DNA of 54,520 bases from Acidobacteriota bacterium (lineage in GTDB: Bacteria > Acidobacteriota > Blastocatellia > Pyrinomonadales > Pyrinomonadaceae): positions 1 to 54,520 of the forward strand of contig JAEZJR010000271.1 of the NCBI GenBank assembly GCA_023415725.1. Reading direction: 5' to 3'. A program made the translations under genes and the position numbers. Shown one piece after another: positions 7,706-16,867 of the stretch; positions within the stretch are counted from its first letter, which is position 1, and each line of letters opens with the position of its first letter. The notes under the pieces are model-generated. The model was given only the letters and a program-made list of their open reading frames with translations, made no database searches and had not been told where the DNA came from.

Positions 7706-9913
7706 ATGACGAGTTTAGCCAAGCTTCGTGACGTCGGCAAACGCAAGGCCTATGCTAAACTTGCAAACGAAATGGCAGTAAAGTCGCCGAATCAAAACCG
7801 TGCACGTCTGGCCGCTCTTGGGATATTCGTGCTCGGGTTGTTGGCTTTCCTCATACTGTTGCAGTCGTCCAATATCTGGAAGAGCTTTACTGTCGAAAGC
7901 GCAAGCGACACCCTGCTCCTTTATGGGCTTTCTTCTCTGAACGTCGCGGCCTTCGTGATATTCGGCTTTATCTTCCTCCGCAGCCTCGTAAAGTTGATGC
8001 GAGAGAGGCGTACCCTTCAACTCGGGTCAAAGATAAAATCAAGACTATTCTTCTACTTCGCCCTGATCAGTCTATTGCCGATCATTGCGATGGCGGTGTT
8101 CTCGTATCTATTTCTGAATCGGGCGCTCGACCGGTGGTTCACGCAGATACCTGAGGATGTGGTAAGAGAGGCCGAAGAGATCCAATCGAAGTCGAATTCG
8201 GAACAATATGCGCGTTTCGAGCAAACGGGACGTATGCTCGGACTTTTACTCGCCGATCGACCCTCCATTCCGACCCGTGAATTGAACCAACTAGCGACTT
8301 CCGGCGGCCTCGCCTTCGTTCAGGTGCTGGACGGAAATAATAAGGTTATTTCGAGCAGCGACATAGCAACGGATCTCCAAGATTCCGAGGAACTTAAGCT
8401 CATCAACCAGAATGATCTGAATTCCGAGGCGCTTCGAGACGGTGTCGGAATTGACGCAACCATCACTGAAATGCCGGACGATAGGCGGCTAGTTATCGGC
8501 CTTGACCTAAGACGGAGTGAGAGTGTGAACCAGATGTTCGAAACAGCTCTTGCTGAATTTGACCGCCTGAAAGAGCAGCAGGTAACAGTTCGGCAGATCG
8601 GCTTTCTTACGTTGGGAGTCTTGACGTTCCTCCTGATCTTTGCTTCGTCCTGGACGGCGTTTTACATCGCTCGCGGGCTGACCGCTCCCATAAAGGCGTT
8701 AGCGGAAGGGGCCGAGCGGATAGCCCAAGGCGATCTTAGCCATCGCGTTGAGGTGTTGGCTGAAGACGAACTCGCGCTGCTGGTTTGGACCTTCAACGAG
8801 ATGACCGCGAAACTTGAGGCTAACGCCGCCGAGATCACCGAGAGGCGGCGTTACATAGAGACCGTTTTGCTTTCCCTGCCTACCGGTGTCGTCTCGATCG
8901 ATGAAAATAACCGGGTCACTACTATTAATCCCGCAGCGAAGTCCATCCTGCGGCTCGAGCAAGGAGACTTTAACGGGGCCGGCCTGGATTCGATCATTGA
9001 GGCACGCGATCGTGAATCCATTGAAAGATTGGTCGCACGTGCCCGTAGGGTTGGATTCGCCTCGGATAACGTTAAATTTGCCTCGACCGACGCGGAAGGT
9101 GGCGACGGGCTTCCCGTATCGATCACCGTAACCGCCCTACCGGGGGATCGGGGGGTTGTACTTGTTATCGAAGATCTATCGGAATTGATCGCTGCCCAGC
9201 GTGCTTCGGCATGGCAGGAGGTGGCTCGCCGAATGGCCCATGAGATCAAAAATCCCCTTACCCCGATCCAACTCTCCGCCGAGCGGATAGCGAGGCGCTT
9301 CGCGACTCAGCCTGCGGTTGCGACACCGGGGGCCGCAATACCGGATGAGGGAAATGCTCGAGTTGTGGCGGAGGGGACCAACACTATCCTTCGCGAGGTG
9401 CAGAGCCTCAAATCTATGGTCGACGAGTTCTCGAGATTTGCACGCCTTCCAAGCGTCAGCCTTGAATTATGGGATGTCAATGAAGTAATTCGAGAAGCGG
9501 TTTCGCTTTACCGTGAACGGATGGACGAACTAATGATCAAGACGGAACTCGCCGCTGACGTTCCTCCCATACTCATCGATGATGAGCAGTTGAAAAGGGT
9601 CCTTGTTAACCTTATCGATAACTCTATCGAAGCGCCCGGTGACGGGTTCAGAACGGTAATGATCAGGTCGACGCTCGATGCTGATCGCGATGTGGTCGTG
9701 GTCGAGGTTACGGATAACGGCGACGGGATCGACCCGGCCGACCACCAGAAGCTTTTCCAGCCTTATTTTTCCACAAAGGGGCGCGGTACAGGGTTAGGAC
9801 TCGCGATCGTCCAGCGGATAATTTCCGAACATAAAGGGAAGATCCGGGCCGCCTCTAACGTGCCTTGCGGCGCCCGGTTTATAATCGAGCTTCCGGTTCG
9901 TTCCAACGATTGA
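7706..9913 (+). CDS. ntrY: NtrY-type membrane sensor histidine kinase
   Basis: Sensor kinase of the NtrY/NtrX two-component system, often linked to nitrogen, redox or envelope signals. An N-terminal cluster of three hydrophobic segments (roughly residues 30-55, 70-95 and 110-135) is followed by an extracytoplasmic region to about residue 295. A further membrane segment, HAMP (TAPIKALAEGAERIAQGDLSHRV) and PAS domain come next. The HisKA motif RMAHEIKNPL has His512, and the ATPase domain carries N, G1 (DNGDGID) and G2 (GRGTGLGLAI) boxes. Start options are TTG 7703, ATG 7706 and ATG 7772; none has a clear ribosome binding site, and 7772 would leave more room for the divergent CPBP promoter. It overlaps ntrX in TGATG. 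Confidence 0.93.
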   Translation: MTSLAKLRDVGKRKAYAKLANEMAVKSPNQNRARLAALGIFVLGLLAFLILLQSSNIWKSFTVESASDTLLLYGLSSLNVAAFVIFGFIFLRSLVKLMRERRTLQLGSKIKSRLFFYFALISLLPIIAMAVFSYLFLNRALDRWFTQIPEDVVREAEEIQSKSNSEQYARFEQTGRMLGLLLADRPSIPTRELNQLATSGGLAFVQVLDGNNKVISSSDIATDLQDSEELKLINQNDLNSEALRDGVGIDATITEMPDDRRLVIGLDLRRSESVNQMFETALAEFDRLKEQQVTVRQIGFLTLGVLTFLLIFASSWTAFYIARGLTAPIKALAEGAERIAQGDLSHRVEVLAEDELALLVWTFNEMTAKLEANAAEITERRRYIETVLLSLPTGVVSIDENNRVTTINPAAKSILRLEQGDFNGAGLDSIIEARDRESIERLVARARRVGFASDNVKFASTDAEGGDGLPVSITVTALPGDRGVVLVIEDLSELIAAQRASAWQEVARRMAHEIKNPLTPIQLSAERIARRFATQPAVATPGAAIPDEGNARVVAEGTNTILREVQSLKSMVDEFSRFARLPSVSLELWDVNEVIREAVSLYRERMDELMIKTELAADVPPILIDDEQLKRVLVNLIDNSIEAPGDGFRTVMIRSTLDADRDVVVVEVTDNGDGIDPADHQKLFQPYFSTKGRGTGLGLAIVQRIISEHKGKIRAASNVPCGARFIIELPVRSND

Positions 9914-11268
9914 TGCAGCACAAGATCCTAATTGTCGACGACGAACCAGGTATCCGCGATACTTTGCAGGCGGTTCTGGAAGACGAAGGGTTCGCGATAA
10001 GCACCGCGGCCTCGGGGGAGGCCTGTCTTGATGCCTTAAGTCAACAGACCTTCGCCTGTGTATTGCTTGATGTTTGGCTTGGTGACGGAATAGACGGTCT
10101 GGAAACTCTAAGGCGGATTAGAGTGGAGGGGCACGATCCGGCGGTCGTGATGATCTCGGGCCATGGAAATATCGAGACCGCCGTAAGATCGACCAAGCTT
10201 GGGGCGTTCGACTTCATCGAAAAGCCTCTAAGCCTGGAGCGGACGGTGATAACGGTCAAGAACGCCATCCGGCAACGCCAGCTCGAACGGTCGAACATAC
10301 AACTCCAGCAGGAACTCGCAGACGAATACGTGATGGTGGGCGAATCGGTCGCGATGAGGGCTTTGAGGAAGCAAATATCGATCGTCGCGCCGTCGGACGG
10401 GCGAGTCCTTGTCTCAGGCGAAAGCGGGACCGGAAAGGAATTGGTCGCAAGGTCTATTCACACGCAATCCAAACGGAGAGCCGCACCGTTCGTGGAGATA
10501 AACTCCGCCGCTATTCCTGAGGAACTCGTCGAGTCGGAACTATTCGGCCACGCCAAGGGTGCGTTCTCAGGCGCGATGAACGCGAAGAAAGGGAAGTTTG
10601 AAATTGCCGACGGGGCGACCCTCTTTCTGGATGAGATCGGAGACATGTCCCCACGGGTCCAGGCAAAAATGTTGCGGGTGCTTGAAGAGCAGCGTTTCGA
10701 GCCTGTCGGTAGCAACACGCCGATCAAAGTAGACGTCAGGGTGATATCCGCTACCAACAAACGGTTGGAGGACCTGATAGAAAACGGGAACTTCCGCCAC
10801 GATCTGTTTTATCGCCTCAATGTGATCCCATTTCAAGTGCCTCCCCTACGCGAGAGACTCGAGGACGTGCCTTTGTTACTCGATCATTTCAATCGCAAGT
10901 TCTCGAGGGACAACGGTCACCAGCCTAAGAACTTCCAGCCGGAAGCCGTAGAGCGTCTTCAAAACCATACGTGGCCCGGCAACGTGCGCGAGCTCAAGAA
11001 CACGGTCGAGCGGGTGATCATTATGAGTTCAAAAGAGCAGATCGGCCCGGAGGACTTGCCCGAACTAGGATTCACCGAAGAGCGTCCAGCGTCTAGCTTT
11101 CGGTTCCCATCGTTCAAGGCGGCCACGGATGCTTACCAACGTGAGTTCATCCTTCACAAGCTCGCCCAGCACAGCGGGAACGTCAGTAAGGCGGCCGAGG
11201 AGATGGGCGTCGACCGGAGCCATCTCTATCGCAGGATGAGGAGCTTAGGAATTAAGGAAAATAAGTAA
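9913..11268 (+). CDS. ntrX: NtrX-type sigma54-dependent response regulator
   Basis: Response regulator of the NtrC superfamily, partner of the upstream kinase. The receiver (residues 1-120) has Asp9/Asp10, phospho-acceptor Asp53 and Lys104. The AAA+ domain has Walker A GESGTGKE (169-176), Walker B LFLDEIGD (about 237-244), the sensor RVISATNK and the arginine region ERLEDVPLL. A C-terminal Fis-type helix-turn-helix (GNVSKAAEEMGVDRSHLYRRM) ends the protein. The loop that contacts sigma54 reads GAFSGA (216-221) instead of the canonical GAFTGA. The start at 9913 was preferred over an upstream in-frame codon because it overlaps the ntrY stop and places IVDDEPG at the right position. A bidirectional terminator follows the gene immediately. 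Confidence 0.94.
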   Translation: MQHKILIVDDEPGIRDTLQAVLEDEGFAISTAASGEACLDALSQQTFACVLLDVWLGDGIDGLETLRRIRVEGHDPAVVMISGHGNIETAVRSTKLGAFDFIEKPLSLERTVITVKNAIRQRQLERSNIQLQQELADEYVMVGESVAMRALRKQISIVAPSDGRVLVSGESGTGKELVARSIHTQSKRRAAPFVEINSAAIPEELVESELFGHAKGAFSGAMNAKKGKFEIADGATLFLDEIGDMSPRVQAKMLRVLEEQRFEPVGSNTPIKVDVRVISATNKRLEDLIENGNFRHDLFYRLNVIPFQVPPLRERLEDVPLLLDHFNRKFSRDNGHQPKNFQPEAVERLQNHTWPGNVRELKNTVERVIIMSSKEQIGPEDLPELGFTEERPASSFRFPSFKAATDAYQREFILHKLAQHSGNVSKAAEEMGVDRSHLYRRMRSLGIKENK

Positions 11269-11270
11269 GA

Positions 11271-11299
11271 AAAACGCCTCCGATCAAGGAGGCGTTTTT
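11271..11299. terminator. Bidirectional terminator between ntrX and the M3 peptidase gene
   Basis: CGCCTCC (11275-11281) pairs with GGAGGCG (11288-11294) around a six-base loop. It is flanked by an A run (11271-11274) and a T run (11295-11299). The flanking runs let it stop transcription from both converging genes. Confidence 0.9.
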
Positions 11300-11318
11300 A
11301 CCAGATTTCAATGTTCGA

Positions 11319-13505
11319 TCAATTTTCTGCCTTGGACACTGGAAAGCCGCGCTTCTTCATGAGTGCCTCGACCTTCGGATCCCTACCCCTGAATTTACGG
11401 TAGGCCTCAGCCGGATCGACGGTATTGCCAATGGAGAAGATATTCTTCACCAGGCTCGCCCCTACGGCTTTGTCATAAGGCCCCTTGCCTTCTGTAAACG
11501 CCCCAAAAGCATCAGCAGTCAGGACATCGGACCACAGATAACTGTAGTACCCGGCAGAATAGCCGTCGCTCGAAAACGCGTGAGCAAACTGCGGAGTCCG
11601 ATGGCGCATCACCAATTCCTTCGGCATCCCGAGAGCCGCGAGCGTTTCGCGTTCGAACTTGTCCGGATCGATCTTCTGTGAGCCGGCCAAGTGCAGTTTC
11701 ATATCAACCAGGGCGCTTGAAAGATACTCAGTTGTATCGAAACCCTCATTGAACGTTGAGGCCTTGTTGATCTTGTCGACCAGTTCCTGCGGGATCGGCT
11801 TACCGGTTTGATAGTGCACGGCGTATTTTTGTAGTACTTCCGGCGTGGCAAGCCAATGCTCAAGGAGCTGCGAGGGGAACTCAACGAAATCGCGAGAAAC
11901 ATTAGTTCCCGACAATGACCTATAGTTTACATTGGACGAAAGCCCGTGTAGAGCATGACCGAATTCGTGAAACATGGTCGTAGCGTCGTCCCACGAAATA
12001 AGGACCGGCTCGCCCGGTTTACCCTTAACAAAATTCGAGTTATTGGAAACGATCGTCGTTATCTCTTTGTCGAACCGTTCCTGGGACCGGTAAGCATTCA
12101 TCCATGCACCAGAACGTTTCCCATCACGTGCGTATGGGTCGAAGTACCAGAGTCCAATGTGTTTACCACTGGTCTTGTCCTTGACCTCCCATACAGTAAC
12201 GTCAGGGTGATAGACAGGGACATCTTTGACTGGCGTAAACGAGAAATTGAACAGTTCTCCCGCAACGAAGAACATCGCATCACGGATCTTGTCTAGTTGA
12301 AGATAAGGTTTAACTTCGTTCTGGTCGAGGTCGTACTTCTCCTTTCTGACCTTCTCCGCGTAAAAACGGTAATCCCATGGTTCGATCGTGATCTTTGCTC
12401 CTTCCTTATTCGCGGCCGACTGCATGTCAGCGACTTCTTCTTTGACTCGGGCGACGGCGGCGGGCCAAACTGTCTCCATCAGCTTAAGCGTGTTTTCGGG
12501 CGTTTTGGCCATCTGATTCTCCAACCGCCAGTGGGCATGGGTCTGATAGCCGAGAAGTTTCGCTCTCTCCGCACGAAGCTGAAGGATCTCGGAAATCACG
12601 GCGTTGTTGTCGTACTCATTGCCGTTATCGCCGCGATTGATGAACATCTTCCAAACCCTTTCGCGAAGATCGCGACGCGTCGAATACGTCAGGAATGGAT
12701 CGACCGAAGAACGGGTATTAACGATAATGCCTGCGGCGTTCGGCACCTTCTTCGATGCTGCCGCTGCGGCAGACGCATTTCTGAGCGATTGGGGCAGCCC
12801 CGCCATATCTGCGTCGGTTGCGAGGACCACATACTGATTGTTTTCTTCAGCGAGTAAGTTCTGGCCGAATTTTGTAAAGAGCCCGGCGAGTTGCTGGTTG
12901 ATCTCCGAAAGTCGCTTTTTGTCCGCCGCGTTCAGTTTCGCTCCCGACCTAACGAAATTGGTGTAATAGAGCCACGACAGACGCTGCTGTTCGGGAGTTA
13001 ACATGGCCTTTTCAGGTGAGCTGTAAACCGCCTCGATCCGCTTGAACAGAGCCTCGTTCTGATTGATCTTGTCGTTGAAGGCGGCCAGCTTCGGTGCCAT
13101 GTCCCGCTGGACGGTCTGAAATTCAGGAGTCGACATATTACCACCCCAAATTCCATAAATGGTCGAGACACGGTCGAGCGTTCGGCCCGCCCGTTCCATC
13201 GCAGCTATAGTGTTTTCGAAGTTCGGCGCATCAGCGTTATTCGCGATCTTTTCGATCTCGGCGAGTTTTTCAGCCATCGCCGCCTCGAGTGCAGGCTTGA
13301 AGTACTCGATCTTAACCTTGTCAAAAGGCGGGATCCCTCCATACGGCCCCTGCCATTCGACAAGCAGCGGATTGGTTTCGGCTGACGAAATCGGTTCTGT
13401 TGCCATAAACACTGAAATTGAAAGAAAAGTTACAACTAAGCCTATCAGTGGTAGTTGCCGAGTGTGACTCTTGACCTTTGTCTTCATGCTCACGTTTGAT
13501 GCCAT
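11319..13505 (-). CDS. dcp: Secreted M3-family zinc oligopeptidase (Dcp-like)
   Basis: Zinc metallopeptidase of the thimet/Dcp family, which cleaves short peptides or removes C-terminal dipeptides. The zinc motif HEFGHALHG starts at about residue 513, and the downstream Glu ligand lies in VSRDFVEFPSQ. The C-terminal YSAGYYSYLWSDVLTADAF is the family's substrate-binding segment. The N-terminus is hydrophobic (LPLIGLVVTFLSISVFMA) and followed by SSAET, which looks like a signal peptide, so periplasmic action is likely. The start ATG at 13505 overlaps the upstream gene's stop in TGATG. ATG 13487 (MKTKVKSHTR) is an alternative that gives a more usual signal peptide. The symbol is given by family resemblance; PrlC/OpdA-like activity is not excluded. 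Confidence 0.92.
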   Translation of the reverse strand: MASNVSMKTKVKSHTRQLPLIGLVVTFLSISVFMATEPISSAETNPLLVEWQGPYGGIPPFDKVKIEYFKPALEAAMAEKLAEIEKIANNADAPNFENTIAAMERAGRTLDRVSTIYGIWGGNMSTPEFQTVQRDMAPKLAAFNDKINQNEALFKRIEAVYSSPEKAMLTPEQQRLSWLYYTNFVRSGAKLNAADKKRLSEINQQLAGLFTKFGQNLLAEENNQYVVLATDADMAGLPQSLRNASAAAAASKKVPNAAGIIVNTRSSVDPFLTYSTRRDLRERVWKMFINRGDNGNEYDNNAVISEILQLRAERAKLLGYQTHAHWRLENQMAKTPENTLKLMETVWPAAVARVKEEVADMQSAANKEGAKITIEPWDYRFYAEKVRKEKYDLDQNEVKPYLQLDKIRDAMFFVAGELFNFSFTPVKDVPVYHPDVTVWEVKDKTSGKHIGLWYFDPYARDGKRSGAWMNAYRSQERFDKEITTIVSNNSNFVKGKPGEPVLISWDDATTMFHEFGHALHGLSSNVNYRSLSGTNVSRDFVEFPSQLLEHWLATPEVLQKYAVHYQTGKPIPQELVDKINKASTFNEGFDTTEYLSSALVDMKLHLAGSQKIDPDKFERETLAALGMPKELVMRHRTPQFAHAFSSDGYSAGYYSYLWSDVLTADAFGAFTEGKGPYDKAVGASLVKNIFSIGNTVDPAEAYRKFRGRDPKVEALMKKRGFPVSKAEN

Positions 13506-14605
13506 CAATTTGAGAAAAAATCCTTTAATTCCATCCAGGAATACCGCATGATCGCATCGAAGTCGACCCCGGTTTGGCAGAGTTCATAAAGTGCATCGCC
13601 CGAATTTTCACCTAATTCGACGAATAGGTTCGCCGGGCCGCTTTTCATTCGCCTGACCAAGGGAGTCAGGCGATTAGTTAAGATGTCAACATTGACCCTT
13701 CCGGCTGCCGCCATTTCTGCGCCGCTTGTAACAATCGATACCACAGAGTCGACCGCAACGCCGCCGAGACCGATGGGATCGACAGCACGCAGGGTCTTGA
13801 ACAGCATACTGTTCTTCCTTGTTTGCTCCGGAACGATACCGTCAAGTAAGGAGCCAACACCCTCTACCATCGCCGCCCACGGCACCGCCTTGCCCATCGC
13901 GAACTTGTAGAGTTCTGTCGCTATCGGGCCTGGATCGCCGCGTCGGGCGTGTTGGATACATTCGATGACCGTGACGAGCAGTCCGACAGAAGTAGCAACA
14001 TCCCCCAAGCCTTTTATGCACTTTCCAAACTTGCTCGTGGGCGAAGCGAGGGCTTCGAATAAAACTAGAGCGTCTTTGTCCAATTTGGCCACGGCCGCGA
14101 GAACGGTTGGCATTTGGGTACGAGCGCCTTTCGTAATTTGGAACAACTCGATCCAGAATGCTGCGACCTGCCTGGCGTCTTCGGCTCGTTGGATCGTGCC
14201 TAGGAAATTCTTGAAGGGGGGGATCTTGTTGCTTTCGATGTCGTCGAGAAAGGCTGCCCACTGATTCGCCATTCCCTTTTTGGCGAACTCCTCCTGCATT
14301 TCCGTCTTGAATTTTGCGGCTCCGACAGCGGGAGGGCCAGGGACTGCTGGCGTAGGTGGCGCTGGTATGGATGGGATTCCCGGAGCGAAATTGTTTCCAT
14401 TCAATTTAGCAAGCGTTTTCGGGCCGGCAACACCATCGACAGTGAGCGGTGGGTGTTTACGTTGGAACTTACACACCCAATCCCGGGTTTTGGGGCCGAA
14501 TACGCCGTCAGTTTTTAGTTGAGGAAACTCCGTTGGGAGCGCCCGGTTCAAATCTGATTGAAGCTTCATTACCTCGTTCCCTCTGGAACCTTGCCGAAGT
14601 GACAT
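13505..14605 (-). CDS. Peptidoglycan-binding-domain protein with unknown helical C-terminal domain
   Basis: Residues 1-70 form a PG_binding_1 module with the opening LRQGSRGNEVMKLQ and two similar half repeats, DGVFGPKT and DGVAGPKT. A proline-rich linker (about 72-95) leads to a 270-residue, mostly helical region that I do not recognise. It includes the hydrophobic stretches VATSVGLLVTVIECI and IGLGGVAVDSVVSIVTSG. There is no signal peptide, which is odd for a protein with a wall-binding module. The gene is translationally coupled to the downstream secreted M3 peptidase. Possible roles include a wall-associated structural protein or a toxin/effector delivered by a non-Sec route; neither is shown by the sequence. 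Confidence 0.8.
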   Translation of the reverse strand: MSLRQGSRGNEVMKLQSDLNRALPTEFPQLKTDGVFGPKTRDWVCKFQRKHPPLTVDGVAGPKTLAKLNGNNFAPGIPSIPAPPTPAVPGPPAVGAAKFKTEMQEEFAKKGMANQWAAFLDDIESNKIPPFKNFLGTIQRAEDARQVAAFWIELFQITKGARTQMPTVLAAVAKLDKDALVLFEALASPTSKFGKCIKGLGDVATSVGLLVTVIECIQHARRGDPGPIATELYKFAMGKAVPWAAMVEGVGSLLDGIVPEQTRKNSMLFKTLRAVDPIGLGGVAVDSVVSIVTSGAEMAAAGRVNVDILTNRLTPLVRRMKSGPANLFVELGENSGDALYELCQTGVDFDAIMRYSWMELKDFFSN

Positions 14606-14907
14606 CTAAAATTGACCTCCAAAGTTTCTTATTGATTAATTTCTTCCTTCGACGGGGATGTCCGTCTCGGTGAATGTTCGCGGTAAAACAATGATCACAA
14701 TAAAACTCTGCAAGAATCCCCAAAGTGTCCTAGGTGCGTTTCAGAACACAAAAGCTCAGAGTATTATTTTCGTTAAATTAACAGTGCTATTGGCTTAGCG
14801 GATTCCGTTTACTGTGTAACACACTGACGGATGGTGTACAAACGACGTGTTTTCCACGTATGCTTCTCATTTAACGGAACAAGTTTCTAAACTCTAACGC
14901 GAATTAC
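14606..14907. other. Divergent intergenic region, no gene recognised
   Basis: This 302-base AT-richer stretch separates the divergent peptidoglycan-binding-domain gene and the lipoprotein gene, so it should hold both promoters. I could not place convincing -35/-10 pairs. Short inverted repeats are visible, such as ACGTG-TTTTC-CACGT and GTGTAACAC, but are too small to interpret. Small ORFs crossing it overlap the flanking genes and look spurious. Confidence 0.5.
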
Positions 14908-15807
14908 ATGATGAAAGTGTTTCTAACTCTTTTAGTATTTCTGGCTGGATGTTCAATTGCCCATTCACAGAATTTCGAGCCGCGGTCTGAAACGGTTAAA
15001 AGTGCTCAGCTCGAGTTTCAACGGCGGTTGATGCAGCGTGGTCCGAAGGCGGCATTCACGGAGTTCCTCTCGGACGACGCGGTGATCTTCCAACCGGACG
15101 CCATTAACGGCAAGCAATATTGGAGTTCTTTAAAGACCGAACCGGAAGGGAAGTTAAAGAGAGAAATGCTGTATATCGATATGGCTTCAACCGGGCTCTT
15201 GGGTTATGCGACCGGTAATTGGGAGTGGACACCAAAGGGCCGTACTAGCCCGACACAGCGTGGTCAGTTTGTTACCGTATGGGGTCAGCGTCAGGGCGGC
15301 CGGTTCAAGGCTGTCCTTGATATTGCAACGACGGAAGATCCGGACATCGTCGAACGTGATAAGGATCGAATTCCATCTATCGGCCGGGGCGAGCTTAACA
15401 AACGAGGATGGTCTGCAGCCGACCCTTCGATGAATTTTCTGAAACGGGCAATGGGTGGCGAGCGCCTTGGAGGGGCGTATGAAGCGTTCGCCGCCAAAGA
15501 AATTCGACTTTTAAGGGAAGGGGATCCACCGATCGTCGGACGAAAGCGTGTCGTCGAAGAGACCCAGGAATATCGGTCGATAACCTACCCAAAGAGGGTA
15601 GTTCTTAATGAATCTGCTGATATGGCCTACGTTTGGAACCCATGCGAATATGCCGACAGCGACGAGGGCGTAGAACGCGGAAATTGCCTTCATATTTGGA
15701 AGCTGCGTGATAAGAGTTGGAACATCACCTTAGGAGTGCTGTCACGAGTCCGTAATATGAAGAAGCCCGAGTTGAAGGTCCGGCCAAAAATGACCGTCAA
15801 GAATTAG
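14908..15807 (+). CDS. Putative lipoprotein with two NTF2/SnoaL-like halves
   Basis: The N-terminus is a hydrophobic signal ending in the lipobox LAGC, with Cys15 as the predicted lipidated residue. The mature part appears to have two similar halves. Each contains a segment typical of SnoaL/DUF4440-like nuclear-transport-factor-2 folds. The first runs from the helix FQRRLMQRGPKAAFTEFLSD through AVIFQPDAINGKQYW to YATGNWEW and VTVWGQRQGGRFKAVLDI. The second runs from NFLKRAMGGERLGGAYEAFA to MAYVWNPCEY and HIWKLRDKSWNITLGVLSRV. The family fold is often used for small-ligand binding or catalysis, but no function can be assigned. It converges on the NDP-sugar pyrophosphorylase gene with only 22 bases between stops. 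Confidence 0.8.
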   Translation: MMKVFLTLLVFLAGCSIAHSQNFEPRSETVKSAQLEFQRRLMQRGPKAAFTEFLSDDAVIFQPDAINGKQYWSSLKTEPEGKLKREMLYIDMASTGLLGYATGNWEWTPKGRTSPTQRGQFVTVWGQRQGGRFKAVLDIATTEDPDIVERDKDRIPSIGRGELNKRGWSAADPSMNFLKRAMGGERLGGAYEAFAAKEIRLLREGDPPIVGRKRVVEETQEYRSITYPKRVVLNESADMAYVWNPCEYADSDEGVERGNCLHIWKLRDKSWNITLGVLSRVRNMKKPELKVRPKMTVKN

Positions 15808-15829
15808 AACGTTTCGAGGTTACAAAGGA

Positions 15830-16867
15830 TCAAGCTGGAATATGGAATTTTGAATAATCGGCAAGATATGTCCGCTCCCCAAGGACGCCATTTTTCAGGC
15901 TAACGTTCCGGCCGATATGGCAGCCGTGTCCTATCACGGACGCACTCACGTCAGCACTTGCCGAGATCAGGGAGTTCGACCAAACGACCGAGTTCTCTAT
16001 GACTGCTGAGTCCTCTATCCGCGTGCCGGAGCCAATCACTGAATTCACAATTCGGGCTCCCTTTGCGATCTCGCAATCCTTGCTGACAAGGACGTTTGAG
16101 GGGAAACTGCTTCCACTTTCTAATTGAGCGGGATCGCCCTGCAATCTAACTACCCCAGATAATATATCTAGATGCGCTGCTAAGTAGCTGTGCGGCGAGC
16201 CTATGTCCCTCCAATAATTTCCCGACATCACGTAACCGAAGAATGGGATGTTTTCCGTCAACAAATATGGAAACACGTCATATTCAAAAGAAGCGTTGTT
16301 CCCAAAGGGGACCAATTGGAGGACCTCCGGTTCCAGAACATAAATTCCTGCGTTGATATTGGTTGAGCCAATTCGAGCGGCCTCTTCGGAGGTTGGTTTT
16401 TCAACGAACCGATGAACTCTAGCTTCCTGGTCCGTAACTACGACTCCGTAAGCGGAAGGGTCTTGTACCGGGAATAAAGCAATCGTCGCTTTTGCCTTGT
16501 TTTTATGATGGAACTGCACTACACGTGCTATGTCTACGTCCGTGAACACGTCACCGTTCAGAACGACCAGCGTGTCTTGTATGTCTCCAGCAGCAAAGCG
16601 GCAGGCTCCGGCAGTACCCAATGGATTCGGTTCCGTAACAAATCGTAACCTCGCCCCTATGCTCGAGCCGTCGCCGAGTATGGATTCGATCTTATCAGGT
16701 TGATAATTCAGCGACAGGGTCACGTCTTTGATCCCTGCCCTGATCAATCCCTGGATCTGGTAATGAACGAATGGCCGATTCATTAGCGGAACGATCGGTT
16801 TTGGTATTTGAGTAGTGAGCGGACGCAAGCGGGTACCCTTACCGCCAGCCAAGATCAATGCCTGCAT
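15830..16867 (-). CDS. NDP-sugar pyrophosphorylase (mannose-1-phosphate guanylyltransferase-like)
   Basis: Nucleotidyltransferase that makes an NDP-sugar from a sugar-1-phosphate and NTP. The N-terminal GGKGTRLRPLT (8-18) binds the nucleotide, followed by the Lys of IPKPIVP, LNGDVFTDVD (metal-binding Asp) and FVEKPTSEEA. From about residue 245 on, hexapeptide repeats of a left-handed beta-helix are seen (for example GARIVNSVIGSGTRIEDSAV). This architecture is common in mannose-1-phosphate guanylyltransferases and related RmlA/GlmU-like enzymes; the exact sugar cannot be read from sequence. ATG 16867 was chosen because the family begins MQALILAGG; the 43 residues upstream in frame are not family-like. 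If it makes GDP-mannose it would feed the AlgD-type enzyme at 39.6 kb. Confidence 0.88.
   Translation of the reverse strand: MQALILAGGKGTRLRPLTTQIPKPIVPLMNRPFVHYQIQGLIRAGIKDVTLSLNYQPDKIESILGDGSSIGARLRFVTEPNPLGTAGACRFAAGDIQDTLVVLNGDVFTDVDIARVVQFHHKNKAKATIALFPVQDPSAYGVVVTDQEARVHRFVEKPTSEEAARIGSTNINAGIYVLEPEVLQLVPFGNNASFEYDVFPYLLTENIPFFGYVMSGNYWRDIGSPHSYLAAHLDILSGVVRLQGDPAQLESGSSFPSNVLVSKDCEIAKGARIVNSVIGSGTRIEDSAVIENSVVWSNSLISASADVSASVIGHGCHIGRNVSLKNGVLGERTYLADYSKFHIPA

Noticed and set aside
14508..14723. Minus-strand ORF with a CDHC motif overlapping the start of the peptidoglycan-binding-domain gene
   Set aside because: It overlaps the real gene by about 100 bases in another frame, and the single Cys pair is not enough evidence.
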